From contig JARWIR010000016.1 in NCBI GenBank assembly GCA_029959085.1, forward strand, positions 24,809,499 to 24,873,498: DNA of 64,000 nt. The letters run 5' to 3'. This stretch comes from Nemophila menziesii (Eukaryota > Streptophyta > Magnoliopsida > Boraginales > Hydrophyllaceae). The notes beneath the pieces were generated by a model. That model saw only the letters and a program-made list of their open reading frames with translations. It was not told the DNA's origin and made no database searches. How positions within the stretch are numbered: the first letter of the stretch is position 1; each line of letters begins with the position of its first letter. The position numbers and the translations under genes are program-made. Below are positions 10,380-22,956 of this stretch, piece by piece.

Positions 10380-10890
10380 TGGATTGCATATCAACTAACC
10401 ATAAACCCAATATTATGTATTTTTATAATTTCAAGGTTTTATTTTAATTACACGGTAATTCCTAATGAAATTTACTTCGATAATTCTGCAGAGGAATTAA
10501 GTAAAATTTTATTGGTGATTCTTGGTAACTTTACCCAATTAACATTTGCTTCCATAATTTCACATATGAATTTAATGGGATGTAATGACGATTCTTGGAG
10601 AATTTAACCAACTGCATTTTTTTCAATAATTTGTGTATGAATTTAATTAAGCTTTATTGGTAATTCTTGGCGAATCTAACCAATTAGATTTTGTTTCGGT
10701 AATTCCAAGTAGAAATTTATTCTAGCTTTATGGGTAAATCTTCATGAATTTAATGTATTGCTTAGATAAATCATGTAGGAAATTAATCAATCTTTAATTG
10801 GTAATATTTTGCGAATTTAACCAATTAGCGTTTTACGTTGATAATTATGCGTAGGAATTTTAATCCAATGGTAATATTGATGAATTTAAC
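10380..10890 (+). repeat. Degenerate ~70-bp tandem repeat block
   Basis: Six to seven degenerate units, each with a GAATTTAACCAATTA word, a CGATAATTCTGCGTAGGAAT-like word and a TTTATTGGTAATTCTTGG word in the same order. Confidence 0.7.
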
Positions 10891-11204
10891 CAAGGGTGAT
10901 TGACTCATACAGTCCACGAACTATTGTCAATTTCCCTGCAAGTTCAACCTAGCCAAAGAGTCTAGATTGCCCTTCTACTCCACTTAATGACTTTTGACTT
11001 GCCAAAACTAACTTCCTAATTACATTCAACCAATAAATTAATATCAAAACAAAAAGGAAGAAATTGCCAAAAACATTAAATTAAATATATCAGATTTCCT
11101 TCTTGTTATAACTTAATTATTTTGTATTTTGTATTTTGTTTTGGAAATTATACACAAGACTTTTTAGCATTTGGGGTGTGGATTATTAATTTCAAAAGAA
11201 TGTA

Positions 11205-11570
11205 TTGGTGAGTTGTTGTGTATCGTGTAATTCTTCCCATGAAAAAGGCATAAGGGTGGCAGTGTATTTTTATAGGTGCTTTAGTTATAATCAATGGTGT
11301 ATGATGGGGATGTATATGTACCACTAAATGTCATTGGGTAATCTTTGCATATATGGTGGTGTGTTGTGAGAAATCAATGGTGTGTAGTTTGTTGTGTATC
11401 GTGTAATTCTTCCCATGAAAAAGATGTAGGGTTGACAGTGTAGGTGTTTTAGTTATAATCAATGGTGTATGGTGGAGATGTAAATGTACCACTAAGTGTC
11501 GTTGGGTAACGTGAGCAATTTTGGTGGTGTGTTGTGAGAAATCAATGGTGTGTAGTTTGAGAGCTAGAAT
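11205..11570 (+). repeat. ~176-bp direct dimer
   Basis: TATCGTGTAATTCTTCCCATG recurs at 11221 and 11397 with collinear flanks (offset about 176 bp), each unit ending in AGAAATCAATGGTGTGTAG. Copies of the dimer are at about 13155-13510 and 59150-59510, and a version shortened at its left end is at 46665-46975. An open minus-strand frame of up to 170 codons reflects the repeat, not a gene. Confidence 0.75.
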
Positions 11571-11922
11571 AGAAATCAAAATGAGATAGGTTATTCGTTT
11601 TATTTTGATGGTGTGAATGTTGTAATTAAAGGCGTGTAGAGTTTGTTAAACATAAACACATTGAATATGAACAATGCTAAAAATGGTTAGGATTAAATAT
11701 TATTGTAAAACAAAAAAAAGTTATTGAACAAAAGCTAAACAAATCAAAATAGAACTGATAATACGAGTTAAAACCATGTGGTGCACTAGCATTAACGTTT
11801 TACGAAATAATCTCACAAGATAACCGAACGTCGCTTGAGGACCACTCTCCACCATCTTCCGCCGCCGCTCGAGGACCATTGTCCACCATCTTCACACTGA
11901 CTTTCCACTAAGTCGTTGTATA

Positions 11923-13872
11923 AAAGTAATAACCCTCCAAATCAAGGCAGGAATTAAGAAACTAACCATTAATAGGAAAAAGTACTTCAACTAAGAATGT
12001 AATACACCTAAAACAACGTCTCATGAATAGATTAATTTCTCACAAATATGGAGACATAAATCATTTTTTACAAAATCCACCCAGTTTTAATTCTTTTGTT
12101 TTGATTTTGTTTTCACATTTTCCCCTATCAGGTCTTTATGTTTGATGCTTGCTATTGGTTTTAATTCTTAGTAAAAGCTTGGAATGTTTTACCTCCCATA
12201 AAGATCAATTTAACAAGGAAACATATTTCATTAGACCTCAACTGTACTTGACTAGGTCAAGATGAGATTTGTAAAAATATCTAACCGAACATCTTATGAG
12301 TTAAACTCTGGATTGCATACCAACTAACCGTAAACCCAATCATATGTATTTTTATAAATTCAAGATTTTATTTTAATTACACGGTAATTCCTAATGAATT
12401 TAACTTATTTAATATTTACTTCGATAATTCTGCGTAGGAATTAAGTAAAATTTTATTGGTGATTCTTGGTAACGTTATCCAATTAACGTTTTCTTACATA
12501 ATTTCACATATGAATTTAATGGAATGTAATGACGATTCTTGGAGAATTTAACCAACTAGCATTTTTTTCAATAATTTTGTGTATGAATTTAATTAAGCTT
12601 TATTGGTAATTCTTGGCGAATCTAACCAATTAGATTTTTTTTTGGTAATTCCAAGTAGAAATTTATTCTAGCTTTATGGGTAAATCTTAATGAATTTAAT
12701 GTATTGCTTAGATAAATCATGTAGGAATTTAATCAATCTTTAATTGGTAATATTTTGCGAATTTAACCAATTAGCGTTTTACGTTGATAATTATGCGTAG
12801 GAATTTTAATCCAATTTTATTAGTAATATTGATGAATTTAACCAAGGGTGATTGACTCATACAGTCCCGAACTATTGTCAATTTCCCAGCAAGTCCAACC
12901 TACCCAAAGAGTCTAGATTGCCCTTCTACTCTACTTAATGACTTTTGACTTGTCAAAACTAACTTCCTAAATACATGCAACCAATCAATTAATATCAAAA
13001 CAAAAAGGAAGAAATTACCAAAAACATTAAATTAAATATATCAGAGTTCCTTCTTGTTATAACTTAATTATTTTGTATTTTGTATTTTGTTTTGGAAATT
13101 ATACACAAGACTTTTTATCATTTGGGGTGTGGATTATTAATTTCAAAAGAATGTATTGGTGAGTTGTTGCGTATCTTGTAATTGTTCCCATGAAAAAGGC
13201 ATAGGGTTGGCAGGGTATTTTTGTAGGTGCTTTAGTTATAATCAATGGTGTATGATGGGGATGTATATGTACCACTAAATGGCACTGGGTAATGTGTGCA
13301 AATATGGTGGTGTGTTGTGAGAAATCAATGGTGTGTAGTTTGTTGTGTATCGTGTAATTCTTCCCATGAAAAAGACGTAGGGTTGGCAGTGTAGGTGTTT
13401 TAGTTATAATCAATGGTGTATGGTGGAGATGTATATGTACCACAAAGTGTCGTTGGGTAACGTGTGCAATTTTGGTGGTGTGTTGTGAGAAATCAATGGT
13501 GTGTAGTTTGGGAGCTAGAATAGAAGTCAAAATGAGATGGGTTATTCGTTTTATTTTGATGGTGTGAATGTTGTAATTAAAGGCGTGTAGAGTTGTTAAA
13601 CACAAACACATTGAATATGAACAATGTTAAAAATGGTTAGGATTAAATATTATTGTAAAACAAACAAAAAGTTATCGAACAAAAGCAAAACGAATCAAAA
13701 TGGCACTGATAATATGAGTTAAAACCATGTGGTGCACTAGCATTAACTTTTTACGAAATAATCTCACAAAATAACTGAACGCCGCTTGAGGACCACTCCC
13801 CACCATTTTCCGCCGCCTCTCGAGGACCATTCTCCACTATCTTCACACTGACCTTTCCACTAAGTCGTGGTA
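11923..13872 (+). repeat. 1.9-kb local tandem duplication, copy B
   Basis: Second copy, re-entering single-copy module DNA after CACTAAGTCGTGGTA. It includes a second partial LTR C end and a second set of the degenerate repeats. Small indels distinguish it from copy A. Confidence 0.85.
12370..12850 (+). repeat. Degenerate ~70-bp tandem repeat block in duplication B
   Basis: Same repeat family as at 10380-10890, copied by the 1.9-kb duplication. Confidence 0.7.
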
Positions 13873-14908
13873 CTGCAAAAGAAAAACGCCTCTGCTCAAG
13901 GACCATTCTCAACCATCTTCCACCGCCGGTCGAAAAGAAATCTCTTTACACTCACCTTCCTACTCATCTTTTGCCCGGTTGATCTTTGTAAATAGGTGTG
14001 TTTGTAGCCATATGAGAATGATATTGAAAATGAAAAACTTTCCATCCTGTAAAGCTTAAATTATGGGATTTAGATTATGCACCAAAAATGGAATCTGTTA
14101 TATAAGATAATAATGACATAAAATCACATTAATTCGTTTAATGTAAGGGTATGGATAATATACAGATTAAAAAGCTTAGTTTATGGATGATATTGAGATT
14201 AAAAAGGTGGAACTTATGGGAGGGTGGAGGGGGAAATAATATGTTGGAATCTATGGAGGTGAGTTATTGAGTTTTTGGACTTTATTGGATAATATATCTT
14301 TAACCAATTAACGTGTTGCTTAATTTTGCATAGATATTCAATTGATTTTTATTGCCAATTCTTGGTGAATTAAATAAAATAGTTTTTTAGCTTCAATGAG
14401 AGTAGGAATTTAATCAAACTTTAATGGCAATTCTTCGCGAATTTAACCAATTATGTTTTTCTTCGATAATTACGCGTAGGGATTTGATCAACTTTTGTTT
14501 GTAATTCTTGGCTAATCTAAACAATTTATGTTTTCTTGGATAATTCCGCGTAGAAATTTAACCCTTTTTTCATGTAAAAATTTAACCTTGTTTTATTTGT
14601 AAGGAAGATATGATTCCATTCTGTTATCGATTTAAGTGAAAACATATATAACTAATCCCTAACATAGAATATTTTGATCATGCATCTTTAAATTTATCTA
14701 AAAGTTAAGATTAAATAAAATACAAGTTTCTTCTATAATGTTTTTTTAGAGATTAGGTTGGTGTTCTGTTTACCCTTCATTCTGATTTCGAAATGGGTCG
14801 TTTTCTACTTCTATGAAAGCGAGACTAAAAAAATCTCATACACATTAGTAAGCAAATAAGTCCCATTACGGGTCTCAACTATCTTTTTAAAAAATTTGGT
14901 GAGGAAAA
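13873..14908 (+). other. AT-rich module DNA, no gene seen
   Basis: Collinear with units 2 and 3 (about 47330-48230 and 59870-60760) and includes the second ~70-bp block. GAGGACCATTCTCCACCATC-like words near 13820-13920 resemble the first exon of the DnaJ pseudogene, so part may be an older shattered copy of that exon. Confidence 0.4.
14300..14590 (+). repeat. Degenerate ~70-bp tandem repeat block, second cluster, unit 1
   Basis: Four more units (ACCAATTAACGTG, TTAACCAATTATG, CGATAATTACGCGTAGG, TTGGATAATTCCGCGTAG). It is separated from the first cluster by about 1.4 kb of other module DNA. Counterparts are at about 47595-47900 and 60135-60440. Confidence 0.68.
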
Positions 14909-15410
14909 AGAGTTTAGTAAGCATTATTAGTAAGAATTTCACCTAATTACATTTCATGAAACAATCTTCCCCTCTTGGGATTTCCTTTATAAAATTTGGG
15001 TAGATGTTCTACATGTCATGGATTAGGTAAAATACTTCTGTGTTATTTGAAAATAATTTATATGTACCTAGTCATATTTCCTGGAGTATGCGATATACTT
15101 ATATTTCTCAACGAGGTTAGAACTTATACTTTTGATCAGTCATGTTGAAGCTATATTTTCTCAAAATCAAGGCGCCTTCCCTCAAATTCTACTATTTCAC
15201 TTTCTTATTAAATGCCTTTTCCACCCAAATTGACTATGTTTGACAGTATTCTGGCCTACTTCCTTGTACATTCCAGGAGATTTAATTTGCTTCTTCGTCC
15301 ATGATCAATCTCTTTAATATTGAATTTAGCAAATTTCGAGCTTATCACATCTATCAATAACAAGACTTCACACCCACACTCTAAAATATATGGTGTCATG
15401 AGTAGATGAA
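14909..15410 (+). repeat. Module segment duplicated at 32491-32997, left copy
   Basis: About 500 bp running from AGAGTTTAGTAAGC to AGTAGATGAA, ending in the ATGAA target of the Athila LTR. The same sequence occurs again immediately left of the right-hand LTR. Confidence 0.85.
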
Positions 15411-16904
15411 TGGTGGGGCCTAGGGTGTGATAAAATAAGATATAAATAAGTGCAGATAAACACCCTAGACTGACACGGTTCTACAAGTATACAGATCGTA
15501 TGCAAGTTTTAGTTAAATAATTAAGATTCGTTCCGCAGAGACTACGAAGGTTAGAGGAATCTTATGCAAGTATCAAGTGCAAATAATTAAAGCTAGAACA
15601 ACTAAACGCAAATAAAAGTAAAGACAAATAGATTTTTGTTTGATTTTCTAATTAACTAAATTAAAACTAAGAAATTAAAGACAGAAAATAAATACGAAAG
15701 AGAAGTAATATAAGAATATAGCTTGAGTCAATAGCATGTAGTTCCCACTAGTTTTGCCGTTCTAAACATGTAAGGGTGAATTATGTAGTATTTCCCTAAT
15801 CGGTTCCAATTCGCTATCGGTAGTTTAAAATAGGATTTACCTGTGTCAATAAGGCTTCCTAAGCAAACTTTTCCTGTAATTGGTAAATAGTCACAAGAAC
15901 TAAACCATAGTGATAATCTAGTTATGTTGATTTGTCAGATCTAAACCGAATACTAGACGTTATGTGCTAAACATGTAATTAAACACCGTTGTCAATGGTG
16001 ACCTAACTACTAGATGGTAATTCTATATGGCTGCAGTCCACAAGAACACAGAATATAAATCCAAACACATAAACAGAGAATAAAAACTATAATTCAATTT
16101 AAAACATTAAATTCCCGAATTAGATAGATGTCAATCAAAACTAGGGTTCATACATATATGCTAAAACTCAAGCTAAAGAAATTTAGTTCATGCAAGAAAA
16201 GAAAGAAATTACAAATTTAAAGGTAGAAGAAGACATTGTTGATGCACAGCTCCTTCCAGACTTCTTTTCTTGTGTTGTAAGCTTCCTCTTGGTTTAAGGT
16301 TTCACCAAGGATGATTTGAGAGTGTTAAGAGGCTGTATTTATAGTATATAGGTTGACCTAATTCGTTTCTTAGAGATAAGGCCAAGTGATAGACTCCAAG
16401 CCCAACTCAAATTCGTATAGATAATTAATGCTGAACTGTTTTGAGTATATCTTCTTCGTTATTGGTCGGTTTTTGCTCCATAATATACCAAAAGAATCCT
16501 CAGAGAATTATCTACGTTCCTATGAAAGGAATCTTCCAAAATCGGCTTATTTCTTGGAGTAATTGCCACTTCTTTAGGCGTGTGCTGCAGAATCTCAGAT
16601 TTAGGCAGTTTTTCCTTTTCCATATTTTTAGCATTTGTTTCCTTTATCTCCACTTTCCATGCAAATCTCTTTCCATAAGTTGTAGTCTTTGACTTGGACT
16701 CTAATTAATCTCCATAATTATCTTTAAAGCTTCACACTAAATAAACAATTAAACCCAATATGCTCTAAAAATATTATGTTTCTAAATCAAGACTCAAAAT
16801 AGGAAAGTGCACTAAACTAAGCTAAAATCAACCTATAAACTAATAAATAAGCCTAAAATGATGTCTCATGAATAGATTTTATTATCACAAATGAGGAGAC
16901 ATCA
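15411..16904 (-). mobile_element. Left LTR of Athila-type element A (its 3' LTR)
   Basis: 1494 bp from TGGTGGGGCC to AGACATCA, preceded by the target ATGAA. The element reads on the minus strand, so this is its 3' LTR. The adjacent 16905-16923 is, on the minus strand, a purine-rich GAGTTGGGGGTCT, the expected polypurine tract. It has the same length as the LTR at 32998-34491, with few differences. Confidence 0.82.
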
Positions 16905-17154
16905 AGACCCCCAACTCAAAGTTATATCGTCCCGATACAATAAAAGTAAAGAACAGAAGGGTAGTCAAATAAACAAGAAGAAGTCGGAGGAGAATAAGAA
17001 CAGAATATAATGAATGGTCCTAGAGCAAAATATCTAAAAAGTCTCATGTAGTAATGCTCGAGAAATAATGCACAAATATACTTATCATACATGTAATCAA
17101 CAATCCATAAATTCAAGTTAAGATTAATTTCGCAATGCCAGAAGGAGAGGATGA
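16905..17154 (-). other. Element A 3' untranslated internal DNA left of nested element B
   Basis: Begins with the polypurine tract and continues to the insertion site of element B. No coding seen. Confidence 0.65.
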
Positions 17155-18927
17155 TGGTGGGTCCTAGGGTGCTATAAAATAAAGTGCAAAAATAAAGGAA
17201 CCACTTAACCGCAACTGTACGGTTGTCCCAAGTAATATATGATAATCAAGTTCGTTCTCAGGGACGGATTAGGTTCAACCCAAATGTTAATCAAGTAGTA
17301 AGAATAATTGCTAAACAGAAAAATAAAAGATAGAATTTTTGTTTGGTTTTTGGAAATTAAAAGATGCAAATAAAAGTAAAGACTAAAATTAAATTAACAA
17401 AAAGGAAATAAAGCAAATGCCGACTAACTTCAGATAAGAGAGATACTTGAGTCTCGCAAAGGAATCCACTTAATCAATATAATCTATGCTATGTTTAAGG
17501 GTAGAATTGGAATTATAATATTAGTCGGGACTCTAATATCTCCTAGCCCCCTGTCGGGTGGACCTAGAAGCTATCCTAAAGTATCATAAACACCTGTATG
17601 GTCGAATATGGCTCTTCGGATGATAAGATTTTACCTCTTTGGCTATGTAACTAGTTAAGCCTGTCGGTCAATAACGGACATTACACGGGTATTACCTAGA
17701 TCTGTATTCAAACCCCCCTGTCGGATGATCACTTCGCCACTAAAGTGAATAGCCCAAATACTAACAGCTAATTCTAGTTGCGCAGAAAAAAATTAGTAAT
17801 AAAAACAAAGTAATAACCAATATATAAAACTCAATCCTATTTAAATCTAACAATCCCAAATTCAAAACATAGATCCATTCATTAAGGTTCATCCCTTTTA
17901 TGCGATTCTCAAGTATAAAGAAATTTAGCTCATAAGAAAATTAAAGACTAACATACAATAAAAGGAATTCATGTTCAAATACAAAAGATAAATGAAAAAC
18001 CTAAAGGGTAGAATGACTATGGATGGAACAACATGATTGCTCCAGCTTCTAGCTTCTTCTCTCCTTCGTGCTCTGACTTAAAAAACTTAAGCCTCTTGTG
18101 TAATTCTCTGAAGTGTGTGAAATTAGGAGGTTAAGGGGTGTATTTATATGTGTTGGAGGACCCTAGGTCGAATTTCTTGGAGTGGAAGACAAGTCAAGGA
18201 CTCTCAAATTCGTAGCTCTAAATTCTAGGAAAGGTAAGATTTTGCTGCTGATTTGATTTGGTCATATCTTTTTCAATACTTATCCGTTTGAGAAGTTCCA
18301 ATATATGAAACCACTTGTCTTGGAAAGAGCTTTCTATTGGTGCAGACCACTCGTCCAGAATCCATGCCAATCTTTAATTATGAATTAATCTTTAAACCGT
18401 GGCTGGATTTTCAGATTCTCAAGGCAGCTTTATCTTTTCCTCCTTTGAATAAATCTTTCCTAAATCTTCTTATTTCCATGTAAATATTCTTTCCTTTCAT
18501 CTTTATCTTGACTTGGTCTCTAAGTAATTACCATTTATCTTTTAAAGCTTCACATTAAATAAATAATTAAACCGCATATGCTTAAAAAGAATAAATCAAT
18601 AAATTAAGAAATCGAAATAGGAAAGTGTACTCTAAAAATAGAAACTCGACTAAAAATCATTTCCTAACACTCTAAAACACACTAAGACTCTATTCTCACT
18701 TTCTCTCCTTGGATTGGTCTTTCATGAAATTCAAGAACCAATTAACTTTGCATTAAAAATAGTCAAATTTACGCACAAAAGCTCAGATTCTTCTGCAAAT
18801 AGTTAATTTCCAAGGGGAGAAAGTGCAATATGATCAAATAAGCCTAAAAGTCTATCAAATAATTCATTTATTCACCTAAAAGGATGTCTCCAATGGGCTA
18901 AGAATTAGAACAAATAGGGAGACATCA
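17155..18927 (-). mobile_element. Left LTR of nested element B (its 3' LTR)
   Basis: 1773 bp from TGGTGGGTCCTAGGG to AGACATCA, nearly identical to 22982-24749. It is followed by the purine tract (minus strand GGTTTGAGTTTGGGGTCT). Flanking five bases: GATGA on the left against AATGA on the far right, one mismatch from a clean target duplication. Confidence 0.85.
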
Positions 18928-21645
18928 AGACCCCAAACTCAAACCTTTGTCGTCCCGACAAAGTAAAATAAAAACAAAGGATCTTTTAGGTGAACGCAGA
19001 AGGTAGAATCTAGAAAATAATCCCAAAGCAAAGCTTAAAACAAATCTCATATAGTCAAATCTAGGAATTAATATACACCTACACTTGTCATGCAAAATCA
19101 AATACAAAACAATATCAATCCAAATTTAATTTCACAATGCTAGAAGGTTACGCTTATTACTTATCTCAAGAGGGTGGCTATAGGGTGTTCCTTGATCTTT
19201 ACTTACTTTGAACGCTCCATTTAGAATACTCCCTATTAACTCACTGCGCAATTAGGAATCACGAGGTCTTTATGGTTTTAGCATAGGTTGAAGGACGGTA
19301 TGGTATGTATATTTGGTAAATTTGAAGTGAGATTTTGGCTCTCTCCTCACTTACCATCAACAAACTGTCCAAGAGCTTGAGTTTACACTCGAATAACGTT
19401 CTCACTCAACCCAATTGACGCGCTAATGTAGCATCCCCCAAATTAACCCAATAAGCACTAAGGATGATTCACATAAAAATTTCCACTTTGCCGGTCCGAA
19501 TATATTTTCTTTTCAAATCATTCATTTTTTTCTTTTCTTTTGTATAGCTATGACTCTCTTTTTAATGTTGAGATATCATGCTATTCTTTCATAGTTATGC
19601 CTACTCATAACTTGAGCTCGAAGCTTCTTTTCCCTTCGTTATTACCCCGGCAAAGGGTTACAATATAATAAACTTGTGAATCATCATCATATATGGCACA
19701 AAGCACAATTGATAAGCTCAAAAATCCCAACCCAATGTAAATTCCCATAATAGTGGACCCACCACCCCAAACTCAAGCTCAAGATAGGAAGTCTCAGGAT
19801 CGTGATTCAAGTGCGGGTCATATGGTCATGCCTAACAATCTAAAGGGATATTGGCTTATAATGTGGCAACAAAAGAAAGGCTTAAAGGCTGAAAATTTGT
19901 CTAAGAAGGATAAAATTAATTCAGGGATAGAAGGCCAAAAAGGCTTCAAAGGGCTAACAAAAAACTGCCTCTATCATCTTCCTATTTACACAACGTGTCT
20001 CTAGTTCACACCTAAGTGGGTTCTCTACTCATTTAGATCTCACGTTCTACAAACCACCTATTATCCTTAAGCACAAGTTTACTTCTTTTGCATTGTTCAT
20101 TAATTTTTCCTATCAATTATCTCATATTTGCATGCAATCAAAGTATAGTTTACACTAACTCCTAAAGTCAACTATTTTCTATCATTAATTCACAAAAATA
20201 ATGCTTGATGGGGGCATTTAAAATACTCTAAAGTCAACGCAACCCTTAGATTAATTTAAAAAAAAACAGTAAAACACATAAAATTGGGATGAGGCAACGA
20301 ACCCCACCCCAAACTAAAAAATGAGTCGTGTCCCCACGACTCGAAAAAGACTCAATAAAGCAAATAAACAAATAAAACAAATAAGAAAGGGATAGGGAAA
20401 CGTATCTGAACCAGCACGAAGCTGGTTTCCATGGTTGCGTGTAGGTTGAGCTCCTTGTGTTGCGTAGGTGGCATGTTGAACATTGCTCACTCCACGTAAT
20501 ATGATTTGCATAAGCTCCAACTCTTTTGTGACATTTTCCTATGGTTGTCAATCACCTCTTCATGATTATCGTCCAAAGTTTCCATTCTTCCAACGACATC
20601 TTTCAACACCCAAAAGTAATACAAGCTTCTCCAACTTCTCTTTTCTCCTCATGGTATTCTTGACCTCCCAATCTTTGACATCTCAATGGACCCCAAACTC
20701 AAAACTTCAAATAATCAAAAACTAGAGAGGAGTTTTGAAATTTGATGTTTTGAGGATTTTTAATGAAGTATTATGGAGTCATATGAGATGGGTAATGAAT
20801 ATGTAACAGCTTGGGGAAGGTTTAATGAATAGGATTGAAGCTTTGATGAAGAGGTTTAAGGTTGAAGGAGAAGATTTCTTGATTTTCTTGAAGGATTGTG
20901 GTGTTAGATGTGTGTTTAGAATGAAATAGGAGGAAGGATTTGATGTTCTTTGGTGTTGTAGTGGTCTTTGTGCAGGTACATAAGGGTTAGGATCTGGAAA
21001 ATTCGTTTTTGAAGAGGCTAGGGTTTATCTCGTTAAGGTAAGAAGTTGACTGGGCCTTGATCTCTTCACAAACCGCCTGGCGCGGTGCATACCTGCGGTG
21101 CATGGGTGTACCGCGAGGGTACACCGCAGCGCTGTTGGTGTGAATTTTTCGCCTCTACATTATACCCGTGCTAGCACCCCGTGGCACGCGTTTTGGGCGT
21201 GCGGTGCAGGGGTACGGTGCATGGGTACTCCGCGCATGCTCCGTGAAAAAACCCGCGGTACATACCCCGTGGCACGCGTTTTGGGCGTGCGGTGTAGGGT
21301 GCGGTGCACCGTGGCTATCAGCTCCTCTTTTTCTCGCCTCTGGATAAGACCCGTGGTGCGCGACCCGTGGTACGGGTTTTTGGGGCGCGGTACATCCCTG
21401 CGGTATAGGGGGTACACCGCGGGGGTAGTCCGCGCCAGACTTTGAATTTCTCCAAAAAAAAATCTTTGCGTTCCTAGCACCCCAAACTCGATTCCTGCAC
21501 CATTAACACACTACCCTTCTCATTTCTTTTTAAAAGTAGACACTAAAACTTGACACTAACTTAGAATTATACACTAGGAATTAAAAAACTTAAAGCAAAT
21601 TAAACATGGGTTGTCTCCCAAGAAGCACTTTTGTTTATTACGTCT
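18928..21645 (-). other. Element B non-coding internal region
   Basis: About 2.7 kb between the 3' LTR and the reading frame. It shares blocks with element A's 3' region (ACCCCAAACTCAAGCTC, the GTCCCCACGACTCGAAAAAG stretch and the GC-rich tract). No reverse transcriptase, integrase or gag is detectable. Confidence 0.65.
21075..21440. repeat. GC-rich repetitive tract of element B
   Basis: A GC island in an AT-rich window, built from repeated words such as GTGGCACGCGTTTTGGGCG, GCGGTGCATGGG, CCGCGGTACA and ACCCGTGGTACGGG. Many words are partly self-complementary. Element A has a related tract at 26870-27205. Confidence 0.75.
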
Positions 21646-22833
21646 TTAAGTTCGACGCGTTACCTTCCATGAAGATGGTATTGAGGCCCTTGCGGTTCTC
21701 CTCCGCTTGAATTCGCCTCGTCCTTGGCATGTAAGCTTTGAAACCTTCCCCCTGAAAATTTTATTCAATCGATCTCTGAAAGGGGGAGGGTAGTATCTCC
21801 GTTTCGCCTTCTTACTTTCACGATGAAACTTATTCTTCACCACACGATAGTAGATAACCGTCCTCAACGGTATAAGCTCATTTTTATTCTCTTTAATCTC
21901 ACGTTCCTCTTTAAAGTGTGTTGGGTAGGTGCTCCTTCTTGCCGCTTTACTCTCGCGGTGTAGCACCTTTCTTGCGTAGCACCTATTGATCATTTGTAGT
22001 AATAGAGGTGATTCCGGTTTTTTATCTCTAATGATGATTTGTGGTGGAGATAGTGATTGGTGAACTTTTTGTGGTGGAGATTCAACTTCTATTGTATTGT
22101 GATCTTTGAATTCTTCGGTGGATATCTCAACCACTTCACATTCGTCTTCGCTTTCAACCCAATCTTCCACTATTACTTCATCATATTCTTGATGTGGAAT
22201 CTCAATCTCGATCACCTCTTTTTCTTGTTTGTGTTCTGTATCATGATCATGTGCACGCACCATAGGAATAGCAATCTCAGTTTCAATTTATAGGATTTTC
22301 GTTGCTACTCCTCCTTCCACCATGCGAATAGGATTGTCAACCACATGGTGGTCTTCATTTATAACCGGCATGATGGTTATATCACTATCAATAGTATCTT
22401 CCTTCAACACCTCCTCCTCAACTACTTCTTCCAGTTGATCTCTTCCATCCCTCGGGGGAGTGGAATCTTCATAAGACATACTACCCCATTCTTCTACCAT
22501 CTGTTGCATGCGTGCATGGGTGGCGTTTGTTTCTTCTACTAAGCGCTGGAGTTTAGAACGTATCTCATTGTCAATTTCTTGCTGATAGTGATGAGGTGGA
22601 GGTTGTTGAATGTTTCCAACCCATTGGTTGTTCCATCCTTGCTCCTGGGGATAGTGATATGATGATTGTTGTTGATTATTCCCGATCCATTGATTGTTCC
22701 AATCCTGCTCTTGCGGGTATTGATAAGATTGTTGGTAGAAGTTACTACCCCATTGTTGTTGTCCCGAAGAGTCTTCCCAATAGTCATATGGATCGGGATC
22801 CGGGTAATGTCCTCTATACATCTTCAATAACAC
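21646..22833 (-). pseudogene. Unrecognised ~395-codon protein of element B, split by one stop
   Basis: Two open stretches in the same frame, 22833-22288 and 22263-21646, are separated only by an in-frame TAA at 22288-22290 and eight sense codons. N-terminal part: Tyr/Pro/Gln/Trp-rich with a repeated YPQEQ-WNNQW motif (three copies), then an acidic region. C-terminal part: acidic (EIPHQEYDE, ESEDECEVVE), then basic with repeated HRESKxAxRR motifs. It lacks any gag core, zinc knuckle, protease or polymerase motif. It sits directly behind the primer site where gag would be, so it replaces the usual coding. Role unknown; non-autonomous elements may carry such proteins. Confidence 0.55.
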
Positions 22834-22956
22834 TCTTGAGCATTACCTGAATAAAAATCTGTAGAACAAAAACAAAAACAAAAACCAAGCGTAAAACTGA
22901 AAAAATAAATAAACAATTAAAACTACTAAAGATTAACACCGGGGTCTCATGCTACC

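Larger units (their letters stand above)
10016..11922 (+). repeat. 1.9-kb local tandem duplication, copy A
   Basis: Starts at AAAGTAATAACCCTCC just inside the end of LTR C. It is repeated directly behind itself at 11923 with a shift of 1907 bp. Units 2 and 3 have a single copy. Confidence 0.85.

Noticed and set aside
11331..11579. His/Thr-rich minus-strand ORFs here and at 13099-13611, 46743-46991 and 59278-59526
   Set aside because: Repeat-derived frames from the 176-bp dimer with no known domain. Kept only as a low-interest observation, not as genes.
16441..16692. 83-codon ORF, repeated at 34028-34279
   Set aside because: Lies inside both LTRs of the element A family. LTR sequence, no domain.
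21098..21480. Overlapping 106-115 codon ORFs on both strands
   Set aside because: Open only because the tract is GC-rich and repetitive. Arg/Pro/Thr-rich, with no domain.
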